From Microvelia longipes (Eukaryota > Arthropoda > Insecta > Hemiptera > Veliidae), in assembly GCA_018340805.1 (NCBI GenBank), contig JACMZG010001913.1, positions 22,223,243 through 22,287,242 of the forward strand: DNA of 64,000 nucleotides, in the 5' to 3' direction. The notes under the pieces are model-generated. The model saw only the letters and a list, made by a program, of their open reading frames with translations. It had not been told where the DNA came from and did no database searches. Both the position numbers and the translations under genes were made by a program. Positions 45,972-58,734 of the stretch are shown here, one piece after another. The stretch's first letter is position 1; every line of letters begins with the position of its first letter.

Positions 45972-48260
45972 CAGCTACATAAATTCTAAAATCTGAAGAT
46001 TTTATCAAAGTCAACTAAATGTTACCAGTAGAGATGCTCTGTTATTTTTTTAACATCTTTTTGATGATTTTTTTTTTAAATTTTAAATAACCAGGATGAG
46101 CTGAGCAGAATAAAAATTCTTAACTGAAAGCTCACAACTTACCCAGTTTCTGAATGAGACCAGAGCTGGGTTCTTGTCCCCAGATGCTTGATAGAAAAAG
46201 TATACAACCTCTTGTCTGTTATAATTTTATGCAGTTTTCTTGCCACTGTAGGACTAGGACCAGTGTTTAATGAACATGAACTACTGTTTTAATGTTTTCA
46301 GGTTTATTTTATACAAGTTTGTTATTCTATCTTTTTTAATGCTGTCTATATTAATATTTCTCTTAGTTTAGTTGCACTTTAGTATTCTGTCTATTAAAAT
46401 TTCCTCTCTACTCGTATAATATTGTTTTTTGTTTAATTTGAATTTGGGCAAAGCAGAGTTTTAGATACAATGCTTCAATGTTTTATGTCAAATAGTGATA
46501 GATTCTTCTGTGTAGAGCTTTAAAAATAGTATATCATACTAATAGGCTGTGAAATTAATCTATTTTTTACCGAAGCAACTATATTTACTGGCAAGCAAAG
46601 CAAGTCAGTAAAAAACTGAGGTGAAAAAACGTCGTTCACAGCCATGAAGTGTGTGCTATTTTTTCTTAATGCAAAGAGTAATAAAATAAATAACATTTTC
46701 AAAACAATTAAAAAAATTGGTTTCAAAACACTTTTATTTGCCACTTTAACCCCTAAAGTTTTAAACTCTGGGGGAGTTGCTACCTACTCATTGGTAGCAT
46801 TAAATCACTGTCAAACATTGTAAATAATACTTAATTATATACAAATAATCGAAGAATCAGCTACTGTCGATACTTGCTGTTACAAATAATTAATTTGAAT
46901 TTAATTTTGATTGTAAAGAAACAAGAAATAAATAATTGAAATAATGTTATACTGTTAAAACAGTGTTGTGGTCTTCAGCGTCCTCATGGCAAATAGATAA
47001 ACCCACAGCTTGTACAAAAATGCGTCTTTTTCTATACAAATTTTGTATTTCATGTTTTGTACAACAGGGAATAAATTAAACCTAAACTCTGTACCTCAGG
47101 AATTTAACATTTTTTTAACTTCAGTTTATTCAATCAAATCAAATAATCCTTTATTTGGTTTATAATACATTTTTTTAAATATAATACAATATACATATAA
47201 ATTGCCTTAATACTAAGATTAAAAAGAGCACACCACCACAAAGCTAAGCCTGAGAGTGGAGGAGCATTAAAAAGTATCAAAAGAGTAAATCAAGAGTATA
47301 AATTATTATACAGTAAAATTTAAAAAATTAACTGAAAACAGTGTGTAGAATTATCAAACAACAACACTTAAAGACTAATAACATTATTTAGTAATTGAGA
47401 AACAATATTTAGAAATTATTAAACAGTAACACTTTAAGATAAGCTAAAAAGAGAATGAAGAGCTAAATACAGTATTTTGAAATTAACTAACAATAAATTA
47501 AAAAATAGACAAAGTACAGAATTTAGGAATTACTAAACAATTAAATTTGAGGTGTGAAACCTTTATTTAGAGATCATTAAATAATAGAATTTAAAATGGA
47601 ATGAAAACAGCATTTACAAATTATCGATGAATAAAATTTAAAAGTAGAAAGGAAATAGTAGTTATAGTAAAAATGCATTAGCTCTACATCACAGTGCTAC
47701 ATCTATATTACCCATTTTAAATCGAAATATCTGTATACCTTATTATCTTATAGGTAACAAATTATAAGATTTTAATATTGTATCCCCTGACTTAGTTGGA
47801 CCATCCTGGTGTAAGGCTTTGGCTTATTGGGGCTTTTAAAAACTTTTTATCCAATTATTGTGAAATTTAAAAACAAATACATGATTGATCTCTATAAAAA
47901 TCATACAAAATCCATTGATCCACCTTTTCTTTGATTTTATTTATATGTTGAAGAAATAATATGAGCTTATTGGTTGTGAGCTTATTGGTCCATTTGTTGG
48001 TTTATTGGCCTATAGTAATTATATTTTGTTAATAATATACCATTTATTGTTAATAATATGATAATTTATAATAATTAAACACTGGGTGTCAGCCATTTGC
48101 TATCGTTTCTTCCAAAAAGAAGTCTTTAGGATATCGTTGTCAAGTCTAATTATTTATATTTTCGTACAGAATGAATATTTTGTATTAAATAATCTTTCTT
48201 ACGGAATAAATACATTCTATAAAATTATATTTATTACGGAATAAATACATTGACTCAATA
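45972..48260. other. Furin 3' UTR and intergenic DNA
   Basis: AT-rich. The first part must include the 3' UTR. At 47130-47690 a stretch rich in AATTTAAAA/ATTAAACAATA motifs recurs with a 50-70-bp rhythm, probably an old repeat. No other gene signal. Confidence 0.5.
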
Positions 48261-48261
48261 T

Positions 48262-48590
48262 AATTTTGAGAGAGACTCCTAGGAAATGTAATTAACAAAA
48301 TGCAATGCTACATCTGGGAACTGTTTTATCACTTAACATTTATCAGTATCGATGGCTCGACATAATGCCACGTCTGATTGTGTTTCGTTACATCTAACTC
48401 ATTAAGGTGCCACCATCAATTAAAATTCCGAAGAATATAATGTGAAGTATTTACCATATTTACCGTAAGTATTTACTATTATGTCGAGCCATCTATACTG
48501 AAGAATGTTGAGTGGAACAGTTCCCAGATGTAGTATTGCAGTTTGCTTGTTACATTACCTAGGTGTCTCTCACACAATTATATCTTGTCA
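48262..48590. mobile_element. Foldback/MITE, about 330 bp
   Basis: TATAATTTTGAGAGAGACTC with CCTAGGAAATGTAA, CTACATCTGGGAACTGTT and GATGGCTCGACATAAT are mirrored by ATTATGTCGAGCCATC, AACAGTTCCCAGATGTAG, TTACATTACCTAGG and GAGAGA/ATTATA. Arms about 105 bp. A related fragment is at 37000..37165. Confidence 0.75.
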
Positions 48591-48599
48591 ACTATTCAC

Positions 48600-50105
48600 G
48601 TTTTGCAAAACTCGGTCGTATCAAATAATAAATAAATACTTTGTATAGAATGATATTTCTTACAGAATAAATACTTTGTATAAAATAAAATGTCTTACAG
48701 AATATATACATTGTATAAAATAATATTTATCAGACAATGTAAAATATTATACTAACATATAAATTATGAAAACTGCACAATAAATACTTTAATGAGTCAA
48801 AATAAAACATAAAAATAACAGACATCATTATTTTTACCATATTGTGTAATAATCAGTCCAAGAAACTGTATTGTTTTATGTAAAATATTAATTGAAATTA
48901 GAGCATCTCTCACCGTCCTTTCCCTTATATAGTATTTTTTGCAGAAATAATACTTAGAAATAAATAATATTAACTGAATAACTAAAAAAAAAAAGTATTG
49001 ATATATAATATAGAAATTCTAATGTAAAGACTGTTTTATAAATTTGTAAAAGATTAGGAGTGACAAAATATAAATAAATTAAATATTAAAAATAAGGCTG
49101 ACCAGGGATCACCAACACAAAAGGATATGATTCCTTTTTTGTTTTTGTTTTTTAAGTAGATTTTTACAAAATCATATTCACATCTAGAGCTTGTATTATT
49201 AATTTACTTTTGATCATAGATAAGAGAAAGTAATACTTCATAGAAGTTACCTAAAATAATTTATTTGTTTACTTAATAAAGCAATTCTATTAGTCACTTT
49301 TGGGCTCACAACAAACAAAGAATAGAATCTGATTGCTGGTTTTTGTTTAGTTATGAGACAATATTTGTTTTGAGGCGTTACACTTACGTGATGTATTAAT
49401 ACAGAATCCCTGTCAACTTTTCTTTTTATATATTAAATAAAACAAAGCAGTAACTTTAAAAATAAGTAACTATCATAGTTACTTATTTAAAGTAGTTACT
49501 TAGTTACTTACTTAAATAAAGTAGATCTTTCCAAGTCACTTTGTAGATCTTTAAAAGGCTTACTGAAGAGTTGAAGTATTAAGAGTGTGTTTCTGTTAAA
49601 TATTATTATCTTGGGAGAGTCTAACTTCAAAATATGGCTACAGTTAACATTGTTTACCCAAACATGAACTCTGGGAAAGTTTAACATCAAAATATGGTCA
49701 GTGAACATTGTCTTCCGAAGCATGAACTCTTGGAAAGTGAACCAGGAATAGAATATTTCTTTAAAAAAATGTTAACCAAGGTGTCATGGATTAATGCAAA
49801 TGGGAACATGCTAAATTATGACTCATTGTTTTAGAAAAAGTCAATAAATGAATCATGAAATTAGGAAACAAAATGTACTTATAATATGCCTAATATTTAT
49901 TTATAAAAAATAAGAGAGAGAGTAACGCTTTATTTTCAAAAATAAATATATAAAGGCTGTCCTTATAAATACAATTACCAAAGTAATTCAAGATTAAATA
50001 AAATATAAAAATAATTACCATGGTAATTTTAGATATGTCACATAAGATTAAAAATACATAGGGAGCAGCTAATTTTACCAATATGCTGTTCTCTCCCACT
50101 CTATT
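48600..50105. other. Intergenic, short degenerate repeats only
   Basis: CTTACAGAATA(A/T)ATAC.TTGTATA units recur at about 48140-48730, and CTCTGGGAAAGTTTAACATC-type blocks recur at about 49610-49740 (period near 67 bp). Nothing coding. Confidence 0.5.
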
Positions 50106-50110
50106 TAATA

Positions 50111-50262
50111 ATTAAAATCAGTTGACAGCACAGGAAAATAATGCATGTGAGCCAATGGGATTAGTCCTGGCTGTTAAACAACGCCTTTGATTTCATATCT
50201 GGACTACCTTATTGGCCCTCAATACTATTTTCCCTCGCTGTCAACTGATTATAACGGTGTAC
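50111..50262. mobile_element. MITE, copy 3 of the family at 14637
   Basis: TTAAAATCAGTTGACAGCAC and GCTGTCAACTGATTATAACG are inverted at the ends, with GGAAAATAATGC inward. Confidence 0.7.
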
Positions 50263-50264
50263 TA

Positions 50265-51715
50265 TACTATAAGCTGTGTCTACTGTGAGTTTCCCTGGTC
50301 ACTCTTTTAATATAATATATTTATATAATTGAAAGTTTTAAAACAAATCTCATTAATTAATATAATGTAAATAGTTAAGTAAAATTTAAAGTAAATGATA
50401 AATAATTAAACGCCGATTTGTGTTTGCTCTATGATGTTAACTTGTGTTGAATGTGTTGTTACAATATGTATGTGTTGTTACTTTTGTTGTATGTTGGATG
50501 TTTTTACACTTATTACCTGTTAGTGACACAAAGATATTGAAATATATTTGAATTGAGATTATCTACGATGTACTTGGTAGATTTTGTGTCATTTGAACTT
50601 GGTATTTTATGATTTTTAAACAGAAATAATTTAATTTAATAAATGAATTCAGTTTTACTTTACTTTGCCACATTCAAAAAGGTCAGGTTTATTTTATATT
50701 CAAAATAGATTTTGAATCAATTTGTTAACACTCTAGAATAATATGGAAGAATGAAGATTACATTTTCTTTCTTATATTTAAATTAAAATACAACCAATAG
50801 ACTTCTAAGTAACCTTTAAACCTATATAATGAATCTGTTAGGATTATTTTTTTTGGAATAAAAAAATAGATTTGTAAGTATGATAAAAAAAAAATCTGAT
50901 GAAAGAAATTTTTCTAAATAATTTTATAAATATTCGTCAAAGTTCAAGTCTCTAAGTCGAATAGGAACAAAACTGTTTTGGGAATACAAAAAAGACACCC
51001 ATTCAGTACACCCTTGACTAGTTTAAATTTTTAAGAGCTCTAGTGTGGCCTTCTGATGAAATTAGTTTACTATTTTACTGTTTTTTGCTTGCATGTTCAA
51101 TGAATTTTGCTCCATCAGGGTCCTCAGTATCAACTTACGTCAAATGGGAAACATTTCTGCAATTTTTTAAATAAATATTTCCCTAACAAAAAGTCCTTAT
51201 GAATTACTTGTAGTAATATGAAAAGCTTTTAGAGGTTTTCGTAATTCAAAGCAAATCTGTAAGGTTGATAGCACTTGCAATGGCTTTGAAACATAAGGGG
51301 GATCAAAATCGATTTTAACGTAGGGAAATAAAGATTTTTACGTTTTTATTGAAATGCATCCTTAATTATAAATGTTCAAGTTATTTATCATCAAACAACG
51401 TTTCATTAATAAAAACAACAGAAGTTTAATAAATAAAAATCATTAAATTATTAAAAATTAGATAAAATCATCTTCTTTCTATAAGAGCTTTTAAGAAGCA
51501 TCACCCTGCTGTTATCAATGTTTTCAATAAGCAGAGCTGCGCTCTAGCTAAGTTTGATTTGTGATTAGTCCAGGAGCCAGACCTGAACAATATTACTCAT
51601 GATCAAATTTTTCTAAAATTATACCTTAATCAAAAGATATTGCACACCTATCCAGAGTGTTGCTTTGCACACACTCAAAATTTTTGAAAATCAAACAAAT
51701 GTTAATTAATGAATA
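50265..51715. other. Intergenic, nothing recognised
   Basis: AT-rich sequence; no exon, RNA gene or structured repeat identified. Confidence 0.5.
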
Positions 51716-51719
51716 AAAA

Positions 51720-51790
51720 TAATTCCCTCCATAAACAAAACTTTGTTGGCAATGAGCTTTCAACCGAACTAGAGGTCATCATCAGTGTTT
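51720..51790 (-). ncRNA. Diverged hammerhead element
   Basis: On the minus strand CACTGATGATGACC, CTAGTTCGGTTGAAAGC keep CTGATGA and GAAA and an ACC/GGT stem II, but stem I (no GGCA partner) and stem III are not convincing. Confidence 0.45.
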
Positions 51791-51794
51791 ATTC

Positions 51795-54700
51795 ATTAAA
51801 ATAGGATATTCAGATTTATATGACTCAGCTAAAACATTGAAAAATACATAAAAAGTCAATACTTTTTAAAAGAAATTCTCTGACCATGTAAACATTTATA
51901 ATTTTGTTAGTGTTTTTGCAAAGATTCATAAATTTGGTTGCAGTTATTCAGAAGTTAGAAATTTATTTTTTTAAATCATACGAACACACTATATAACACA
52001 AACACAAAATTATGGGAAAACTTATTATGAATGAAACAAAGTTCAGAGCGAAAAGTGAAAAGATTTTTAAATAAACTAGGGCATGTGTGTTTATAGCACG
52101 CCTGCCAGGGGGTTGCGCTATGATTGTCCTGTGTTGTTGTCCTTTTGGATTACAACAAAATAGAAATTGATGAAAGTAATTACAATTATTACAAATATTC
52201 ATAGAGAAAATATAGTAACAAAATCAGTATTTTCCAAGCACAATTATTATATTTAGGTTCAAGTTATAATTGTTGTTTTAAGTTGTTATAAATTAATTAT
52301 TTTAATTTATTTATAATAATTGATAAAAAAAAGTGGTGATAAATTCCCAACTTATCAATATGAATAAAATTGTATGAAAATATTTATTCATTTATTTTTA
52401 TACTTTATTAGGAATTTTAGTAATACTATGTTCAGTGAATATTTTATTAAATTGCTTTAATTGTTATACATAAAGCAAATAGCTCTTTATTAAAATTAGA
52501 AATAATATGTCTAAAAATATTTGTTTTTAAGAAATAATAAAGAACTAAAAATAAAGGTTTAACATTTGTTTCTGTTGAAAGAAAAAAAAATATACGATTA
52601 GAAAAACATCTATAGTTAGTTAATTCAAAAACATATGGATTAAAAATAAGATTATTAAAAAAAGATAAAATACTTATCCTTTTAAATTTAAAAATTGAAA
52701 GAAAGTTTAAATGAAAACTAAAAGAAAACTTGTTTTTTAAAAATTTGATTAGCTATAGAAATATTCATTCTCTTGAAGTTTTGTATATAGCTAACAGAGA
52801 ACAACTTCTTATTTTAAAAAAAGAACAAATATGCAATTATTTAGAGTCCTCCACTCTGGATAGAGAGACTTTGTTTTTTCATTATCATTTAAGGTATTTT
52901 CTTTATATATTCAGAAAAATTTGATTAGACAAGTACAAAATGTGCCACATTTTTTTAGGGGTTCCTCTTGGCCTAGTATACAGAAAATAATATGTTAAAT
53001 TATAAAATTAGGAATGTAATAAGAAAAATAATAACATTAAGTGTCAAATAATTGTATACTGTAGATAGTCATGAGCAATAAGGGATGTAAAAATAATAAT
53101 TTATACGTTGAAATTAATTATGTTGTAAATGTGAAAATATGTCTGTAAATAAAAAAAAATATTTTTTGTTGATAATGTTTTTTTAAACATTTTGTTTAAG
53201 ACCTTGTTAGCTAAGTGGGATGAAGATTATCTTTCCTATCAGCATTATGCTGAAAAGTATTAAATAAAACATTGTTAGATAACATTTTATTCTTATAAAT
53301 ATTTAAGAGAATATTTTAGTTTCAACTTATTATTATATTAGCTAGTCTGCATAATTTTGTCCTTTTATCAGTTTTCTTCAGGTTATAAAATGCAGGATAC
53401 CACCTTTCGAGTGCCAAGGGTTAATTGTTAGGTTTAAACATCTAGCAGGAGAAGATATCTATTTAAATTTCTTAGTATTTTGCTAGAAGCGTTATTTCTG
53501 TCACATAATTATAATGCATTATTGGAACCTTGCCCCATCAGGGATAACACCTGTGGGAACTAAGTTAGATGGTAAATAAATAAATATACACTTTATTATT
53601 TTGTACAAGGGATCACAAAAAATATTTAACATACAAATTGTACAAATGAAATGGGAGGTAGTCAGTTTTAAAACTGTTCTTCCTTACCACCCTTTTTAAA
53701 TAGAATTATACACATACTTTTAAATTATATGAAAAAATGAAATAAGGAATAGTGGCAACCATTAGCAGAACTTCCACCACCTAACCTTATTTATATTCTA
53801 CTCAGTTACTTTTTACTGTATAACTTTCAATTTATTTTTTCTAACTTATTCTTTTTTTTTAGTTATTTGTGTTGTTAATGAAGTATCTTACTTTGTAAAA
53901 AGGACTGTTTGTCCGTCATCTTTATAGATCAAAGCAGATTAACCCACTTTTTCATTTTGTTGCTTAACAACATACTTTTATTACCAAAGCGTAACTCGAC
54001 TTAATTACTAAAAATCCGTGTTATTCTGTCTGATATATTAAATTAGTGCAACAAAAAGAAAATGAAGAAGAACTTCATCAACACGAACGGCCATTTTGTT
54101 CATATTTTGTTCTCATTTTGTTTGTCTTACGTCTACTATTTTATTTAATTTGCGTTTATTTTATTTTGTGTTTCCTTTTCTACTTGATTGTGATATATTT
54201 TAACTGCAAAAAGTGAATATCAATAGATTTTTATAAGTAATATGATTTAAAATAAATTTGTGTGATGTTTAGTCTGTGAGAAAAGAATTTAACTTACATG
54301 TTTCACGTAAGTTTTTGTCTTTACTTTTTAATGGTATTATTATGGCATTGTGTATAGTATTTGTTTTTATTATATATTCCCTTTATAACTTTAATAAAAT
54401 GGTTAATAAATAAAATAAATGAGTGTAAACAGCAATTATAAAAATATTTGACCGACTGACCCACTTGGTAATAAAAACCGACCTCATAATTTTCTCATCG
54501 AATTTTCTCTAAAAAATTTCACTTTAATTGTAAAAAATTAAGGGAAATTAATAAACAATTAAACTGTCTTTGCCTATTGTTGGAAATATTAATTTCTGAG
54601 ATACAATTCTTTTTGTCCTTGTTGTCTTTCACCTTTCACTTCATGCCAACAGGTGGTTGGTAATATTTATTTATTTTTTTAACTTTTATCCTTGAAACGT

Positions 54701-54950
54701 GTGATTTAATAATAATACTAATGATTTTTTACATGATGTCAAGTTTAAGACGCCATATGATTGTTTAGTTAGAAAGATGTTAAGGTGGTTTTACGCTGAA
54801 ATGTCACCACCCATTTGTTTATAGTGTAATTAAATAGCTATAACATTAATTGCAAAATCTCAAGTAATATTATATATGAATTTTAAGATAACTTATAAGA
54901 TGAATAGACTGGTCCATAGCTATATATGAGCTCTAAGAGGGGGTTTTACA
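51795..54950. other. Intergenic, mostly unannotatable
   Basis: Very AT-rich. Apart from the retroelement tail at 53570..53790, no feature could be supported. Confidence 0.5.
53570..53790 (-). repeat. Retroelement 3' tail with hairpin, copy 2
   Basis: AAATAAATAAATATACACTT tail (minus-strand 3' end) followed by a stem GGGAGGTAGTCAGTTTTAAA / CTGTTCTTCCTTACCACCC. Same architecture as 38705..38870. Confidence 0.45.
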
Positions 54951-54954
54951 ATAA

Positions 54955-55385
54955 TTTAATGTAGTAAAAATCAGGGGGTCCAGCTGCAGCGATACGGTTG
55001 TGCTATAGCAGTGCCGATCTCCCAAAGTAGCCCAGAAAATAGTAGCTTGTCAGTTATTATCAGTTAGGCTTGTGTATTTCTGGTGTGAAAAAATGGATTC
55101 CATAATTTTGTATTAGATATTTGGGTATACTGGTATTTGTTATGATAATTTGTTGATTGTATAACCATTTGTAAACTTTAATTGAAAAAGTGTCTTAGTT
55201 TTTTCTTTTGATAATTTATTTTATATTTCTTTCAATTTTGCTTATTAAATTCAATGAGGCATAATAAGTACATGCTCTTAATATTTGTGTTACTTATAAT
55301 CATACTATACAATTTTAAATAAAGCTGAGTGCCGAGTTTTTTGACTCTGTAGTCTGACTTTTTTGCTGTGACACATTTTTATTAA
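54955..55385 (+). repeat. Dispersed repeat, copy B (partner 3130..3430)
   Basis: Carries CAGGGGGTCCAGCTGCAGCG, TAGCTTGTCAGTTATTATCA, GTATTTCTGGTGTGA, ATAAGTACATGCTC and GAGTGCCGAGTTTTTTGACT in the same order as the minus strand of copy A. AATAAA at about 55318 could be a polyadenylation signal of the element. Confidence 0.6.
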
Positions 55386-56371
55386 TTGAAAATAAAACAG
55401 AAAGCATGCTACCATGTGGCATTGTCTGATGTCCCAATACAGCTCAAACAGTTAATTTGTGCCACATTGTAACATTAGTAAAAAGTGAGTGTCATGTGTT
55501 TCCATTTTTAATGCTATTTTGGAGGATCAGCACCAATTAAAGAGGGAAGGAGGCAATCTTGCCATACTGGGTTATATATCTGCTTATTATATCTGTGGTA
55601 AAGATTACTATATATGATGATAGTTTTGACAAACATTTGATACATTTATGAATGCAGCCAGGTACACTTGCTTTCTTAGTTAACAAATAGATGTGATGGA
55701 ACCTTGTCAGCTCAAATTATGTATCAAAAGTTAAATTGCTTGCTGATTTTTTCCCTCATCTATATTGTATTATAATAGTATTATAATTTAGAAATAATAA
55801 CATAAACATACAAGATGTTAGTAATTTATAAGGTGGTTTAATTTGATGTAAACAAACCAAATGCATTCTGACGTTATAACCGTCATTCATTTTATGAATG
55901 ACATGTGACATATTTGCAGGGATTGGAATAAGTGACTAACATTGAAAATTCTCTATTTGTTCCTGGAATGACACCAATGCCATACTATAACCTAACAGAA
56001 AACAAAAAAAATGATTTAATTTATTATAACCTTCCTATTGAACCACCTTATAAAATCTATCAGTAAGCATAAATAATTTGTATATGATTACACAAACATT
56101 TGACAGGTGTGCTCAATACTGTTTGGTTTGTTCCCATATTTTTCAAGAATGAATGTTTCCTTTTCCCTTCCGATCTCCCCCCTCTAAAAAAGGCTTTACT
56201 TAAAAATTAAACTTTTTGAACATGTTTTGCTGATTCCTCATTATGCTAATATTTTCAAATCTTGTTACTATTTATACTATTTGTGTGTTAGTTCTTTGAT
56301 AGACAGACTATAAGTACTAAAGTAATTATTGATGTTGTTATAATTTTTTGTTTACTTGTTTTTTAATGCAG
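55386..56371. other. Upstream of the clarin-like gene
   Basis: No clear promoter motif. A CAG acceptor after a T-rich tract (56361-56371) suggests a non-coding first exon farther upstream, position unknown. Confidence 0.45.
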
Positions 56372-56375
56372 GTTA

Positions 56376-56506
56376 ATGTGATGTGACGTACATAAAACAG
56401 CATCTAAATGAGAGATGGGAGGTGCGTACCGAAGGGGTATGCTCCTAGGATCCTTTTTAGGGGGTTGTTTAGCAGTTTGCCTCCTAGGCGCAGCCTTGTC
56501 TACTGA
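56376..56506 (+). promoter_or_regulatory. Upstream ATGs of the clarin-like gene
   Basis: Two overlapping start-stop elements, ATGTGATGTGA (56376-56386), and an out-of-frame ATG at 56408 opening a 32-codon ORF that ends at TGA 56504-56506, overlapping the main start at 56415. The 56408 context is weak (T at -3) and the main ATG context is strong (G at -3, G at +4). Such uORFs often damp translation; effect here is inferred. Confidence 0.5.
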
Positions 56507-56646
56507 CTACTGGGTTGTATCGTCAGCCAGGCGAGCCCCTCATGGATTGATACATATCGAGTCTGATGGCAAAATACATTTTGGTTTATTACACGGTGTC
56601 AAGGAATTGAATGTTGGTTACGGATGGAGAAATGAAGAATTTTCTT
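56415..56646 (+). CDS. Clarin-like four-transmembrane protein, exon 1
   Basis: Starts MGGAYRRGMLLGSFLGGC; the first membrane helix (about residues 9-28) is followed by the conserved STDYWVVSS. The extracellular loop has DGKIHFGLLHGVKELNVGYG, matching the position and pattern of the FGLF.G...LN.G.G loop of clarins. Clarins are small tetraspan-like proteins of sensory cells in vertebrates (clarin-1 in Usher syndrome); the insect role is little known. Exon ends phase 1 at T|GTAAGA. A claudin/PMP22 relative is the main alternative. Confidence 0.75.
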
Positions 56647-56689
56647 GTAAGAGAAATTTACACTTACGTTATTATAGTAATATGCATAG

Positions 56690-56840
56690 TTATAATTAGT
56701 TGACAGTTTGGGAAAATATTTTTAAAGAACCAATGAGGTTGGTCCAAAGTGGAATTCTGGACATGTTTTAATTTCCAGGATTAACTTGATTAGCTTTACT
56801 CACATTATTTTCCAATGCTGTAACCATGTATATGTTGCTA
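56690..56840. mobile_element. MITE, copy 4 of the family at 14637
   Basis: TTATAATTAGTTGACAGTTT, GGGAAAATATTT and CACATTATTTTCCAATGCTG. The most diverged copy; starts about 45 bp after the exon 1 donor. Confidence 0.6.
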
Positions 56841-57398
56841 TAATATTTTTTCTTGTGTTCTATTTTATCTTTCTTTAGTTGTTACTTATTTATTAATGTC
56901 CCATTATATAACTTGACAGTAAAGTGGCATATTATTGTTAGCTAATAATATACCTAATAAAATATATAAAATAAAATAATATATATTTTATTCTAAATGA
57001 TGTCACTTAAAATCTTTTGAAGTAAATTGATAATTGTTTATGGTTTTAAGTGAATACTTTTTTCAAGTATTCAATTAATTATAATAAATTTATTTAAGGT
57101 GGGGTGGGAATGGAAAAGGAACTCAGCGTCGGGGACCTGACCTGGGTTCCGCCTTTATCCACTAGAATGCGCTAGAAGAGAAAACTACTCTGTAGTATAA
57201 AGAGGGGGCGTTCCTGGTATACATCTATTTTATCCAACTACAGGAAAAATAGAGCCAACAATCTGGCATGCGCATTTGTCGATTTATAAGCGAATGCTCA
57301 CATTCGCAAAAAATAAATATTGTTTTGAAAATCATGAGAGGTTTCCTATTGTAGGTATTGATGGGTAGAACAATAATATGCATTTAAATACTGGTTAC

Positions 57399-58229
57399 CA
57401 GCGACGGATGGGAAGGTTCAAAACGGCGCGGGAAATGTTTACCGGCGCAACCCCCCCCCCCTCCTCATTTCCTCCTATTCTTGGTGAGGAGCGAGGCGTA
57501 TAAACACTATTTTGTCTGGAAAGCAAAAAATACTCCTTAAACATTATGTAGCAGCAATTTGCTGCATAATATAAATAAAAATATTCTCAATGATATGATT
57601 AGGTAGTGACTTTAGTTCTATAAAAAGTATTGAACGAATTTATTCATTTTTGAACGACAATTTTCATTTTTTATCCTGTGATACCTTAAAATAAATTATA
57701 ATATGTTCGTGTTTTTATGTGTTATTATGTGCAATAATAATAATAATAAATTATACTTTATTAAAATTAATTAAACTTAATTTTACATTTTTACTCTTCC
57801 TCGCCATCTACAAAGGTATATAGAAAAAGTATTGATTTCGTTTTTATCTATTAGACAGTATTAAAGAGGTAAAAAAGGCATAATTTACACAAAATTTTAC
57901 GATACTTTCTTTAATTGACTTTTTACAATCGATTACTTTTAGCGAATTTAGCGACTAATAACATTGACTACTTAAAAACTAAGAAAATCTATTTTTAAAA
58001 AGTAGTTGATTTTTCTCGTCGCTGATTTATTTCTGTAATTTTTGTATTTTTTTGCAAAGTCAACCAACCGGCGACCGGCGCTGGTTGGTCACCGTTTGGT
58101 CGACCGGTTTGTCGCCGGTTGTGATCTACCGGCGCCTCCTGCGCCGGTCGCCGAATTTTTTTTTTTCTTTTTTTTTTCATCGGCGCCTCGGGAAATTTCC
58201 CGAACGCTCTTATGGCCCATCCGTCGCTG
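57399..58229. mobile_element. 831-bp non-autonomous hAT element
   Basis: Ends CAGCGACGGATGGG and CCCATCCGTCGCTG are inverted, CAG-initial as in many hATs. CTGGTTAC flanks both sides (57391-57398, 58230-58237), a perfect 8-bp target duplication. Inside are GC-rich CCGGCG / CGCCGG arrays (58060-58150) and CGGGAAAT motifs near both ends. No transposase; the apparent ORFs at 57995-58369 overlap the right terminus and are artefacts. Confidence 0.85.
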
Positions 58230-58734
58230 CTGGTTACACACAAATAGAGTGTAAAAATACACATATTTACACACTAAAAATGTGTAATATGCATCACTTT
58301 TTCAAAATGCAAAAACCACCAAAAAATTGTCCCCCCTTCCTCCAACTAACCCATAAGGAGGAGCCCTAAAAATATGAAAAAATGCTCAATAAAAGCCCTA
58401 TAAGGGCCATTGAAATTCTTCGGATAAAAAGTTTCAACAGTTAATTTTAGCATTTCACAAATTGCACATACGCGCACGCGCAAAAAATAAATATTTTTTT
58501 AAACAAAATGTGGTGTATCAAATTGCAATGAATATCTATATATCAGGTTGCAATGAATATATATTTATTTTTCGTGAATTTGTAAACTACACTAGTCCTA
58601 AATACAAGTATTGTCACTATACGTAATGTTTATTCGTGATAGTCTAAATTGTAAGACTGAAGAATATAGTAAACTATGCATTAGTTTAGGTTGCAATAAA
58701 TATACTAAATATTTTAGTGAAGTTGTAAAATGCC

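Noticed and set aside
58042..58369. ORFs of 61-105 codons on both strands
   Set aside because: They overlap each other in four frames and cross the hAT terminus; no domain.
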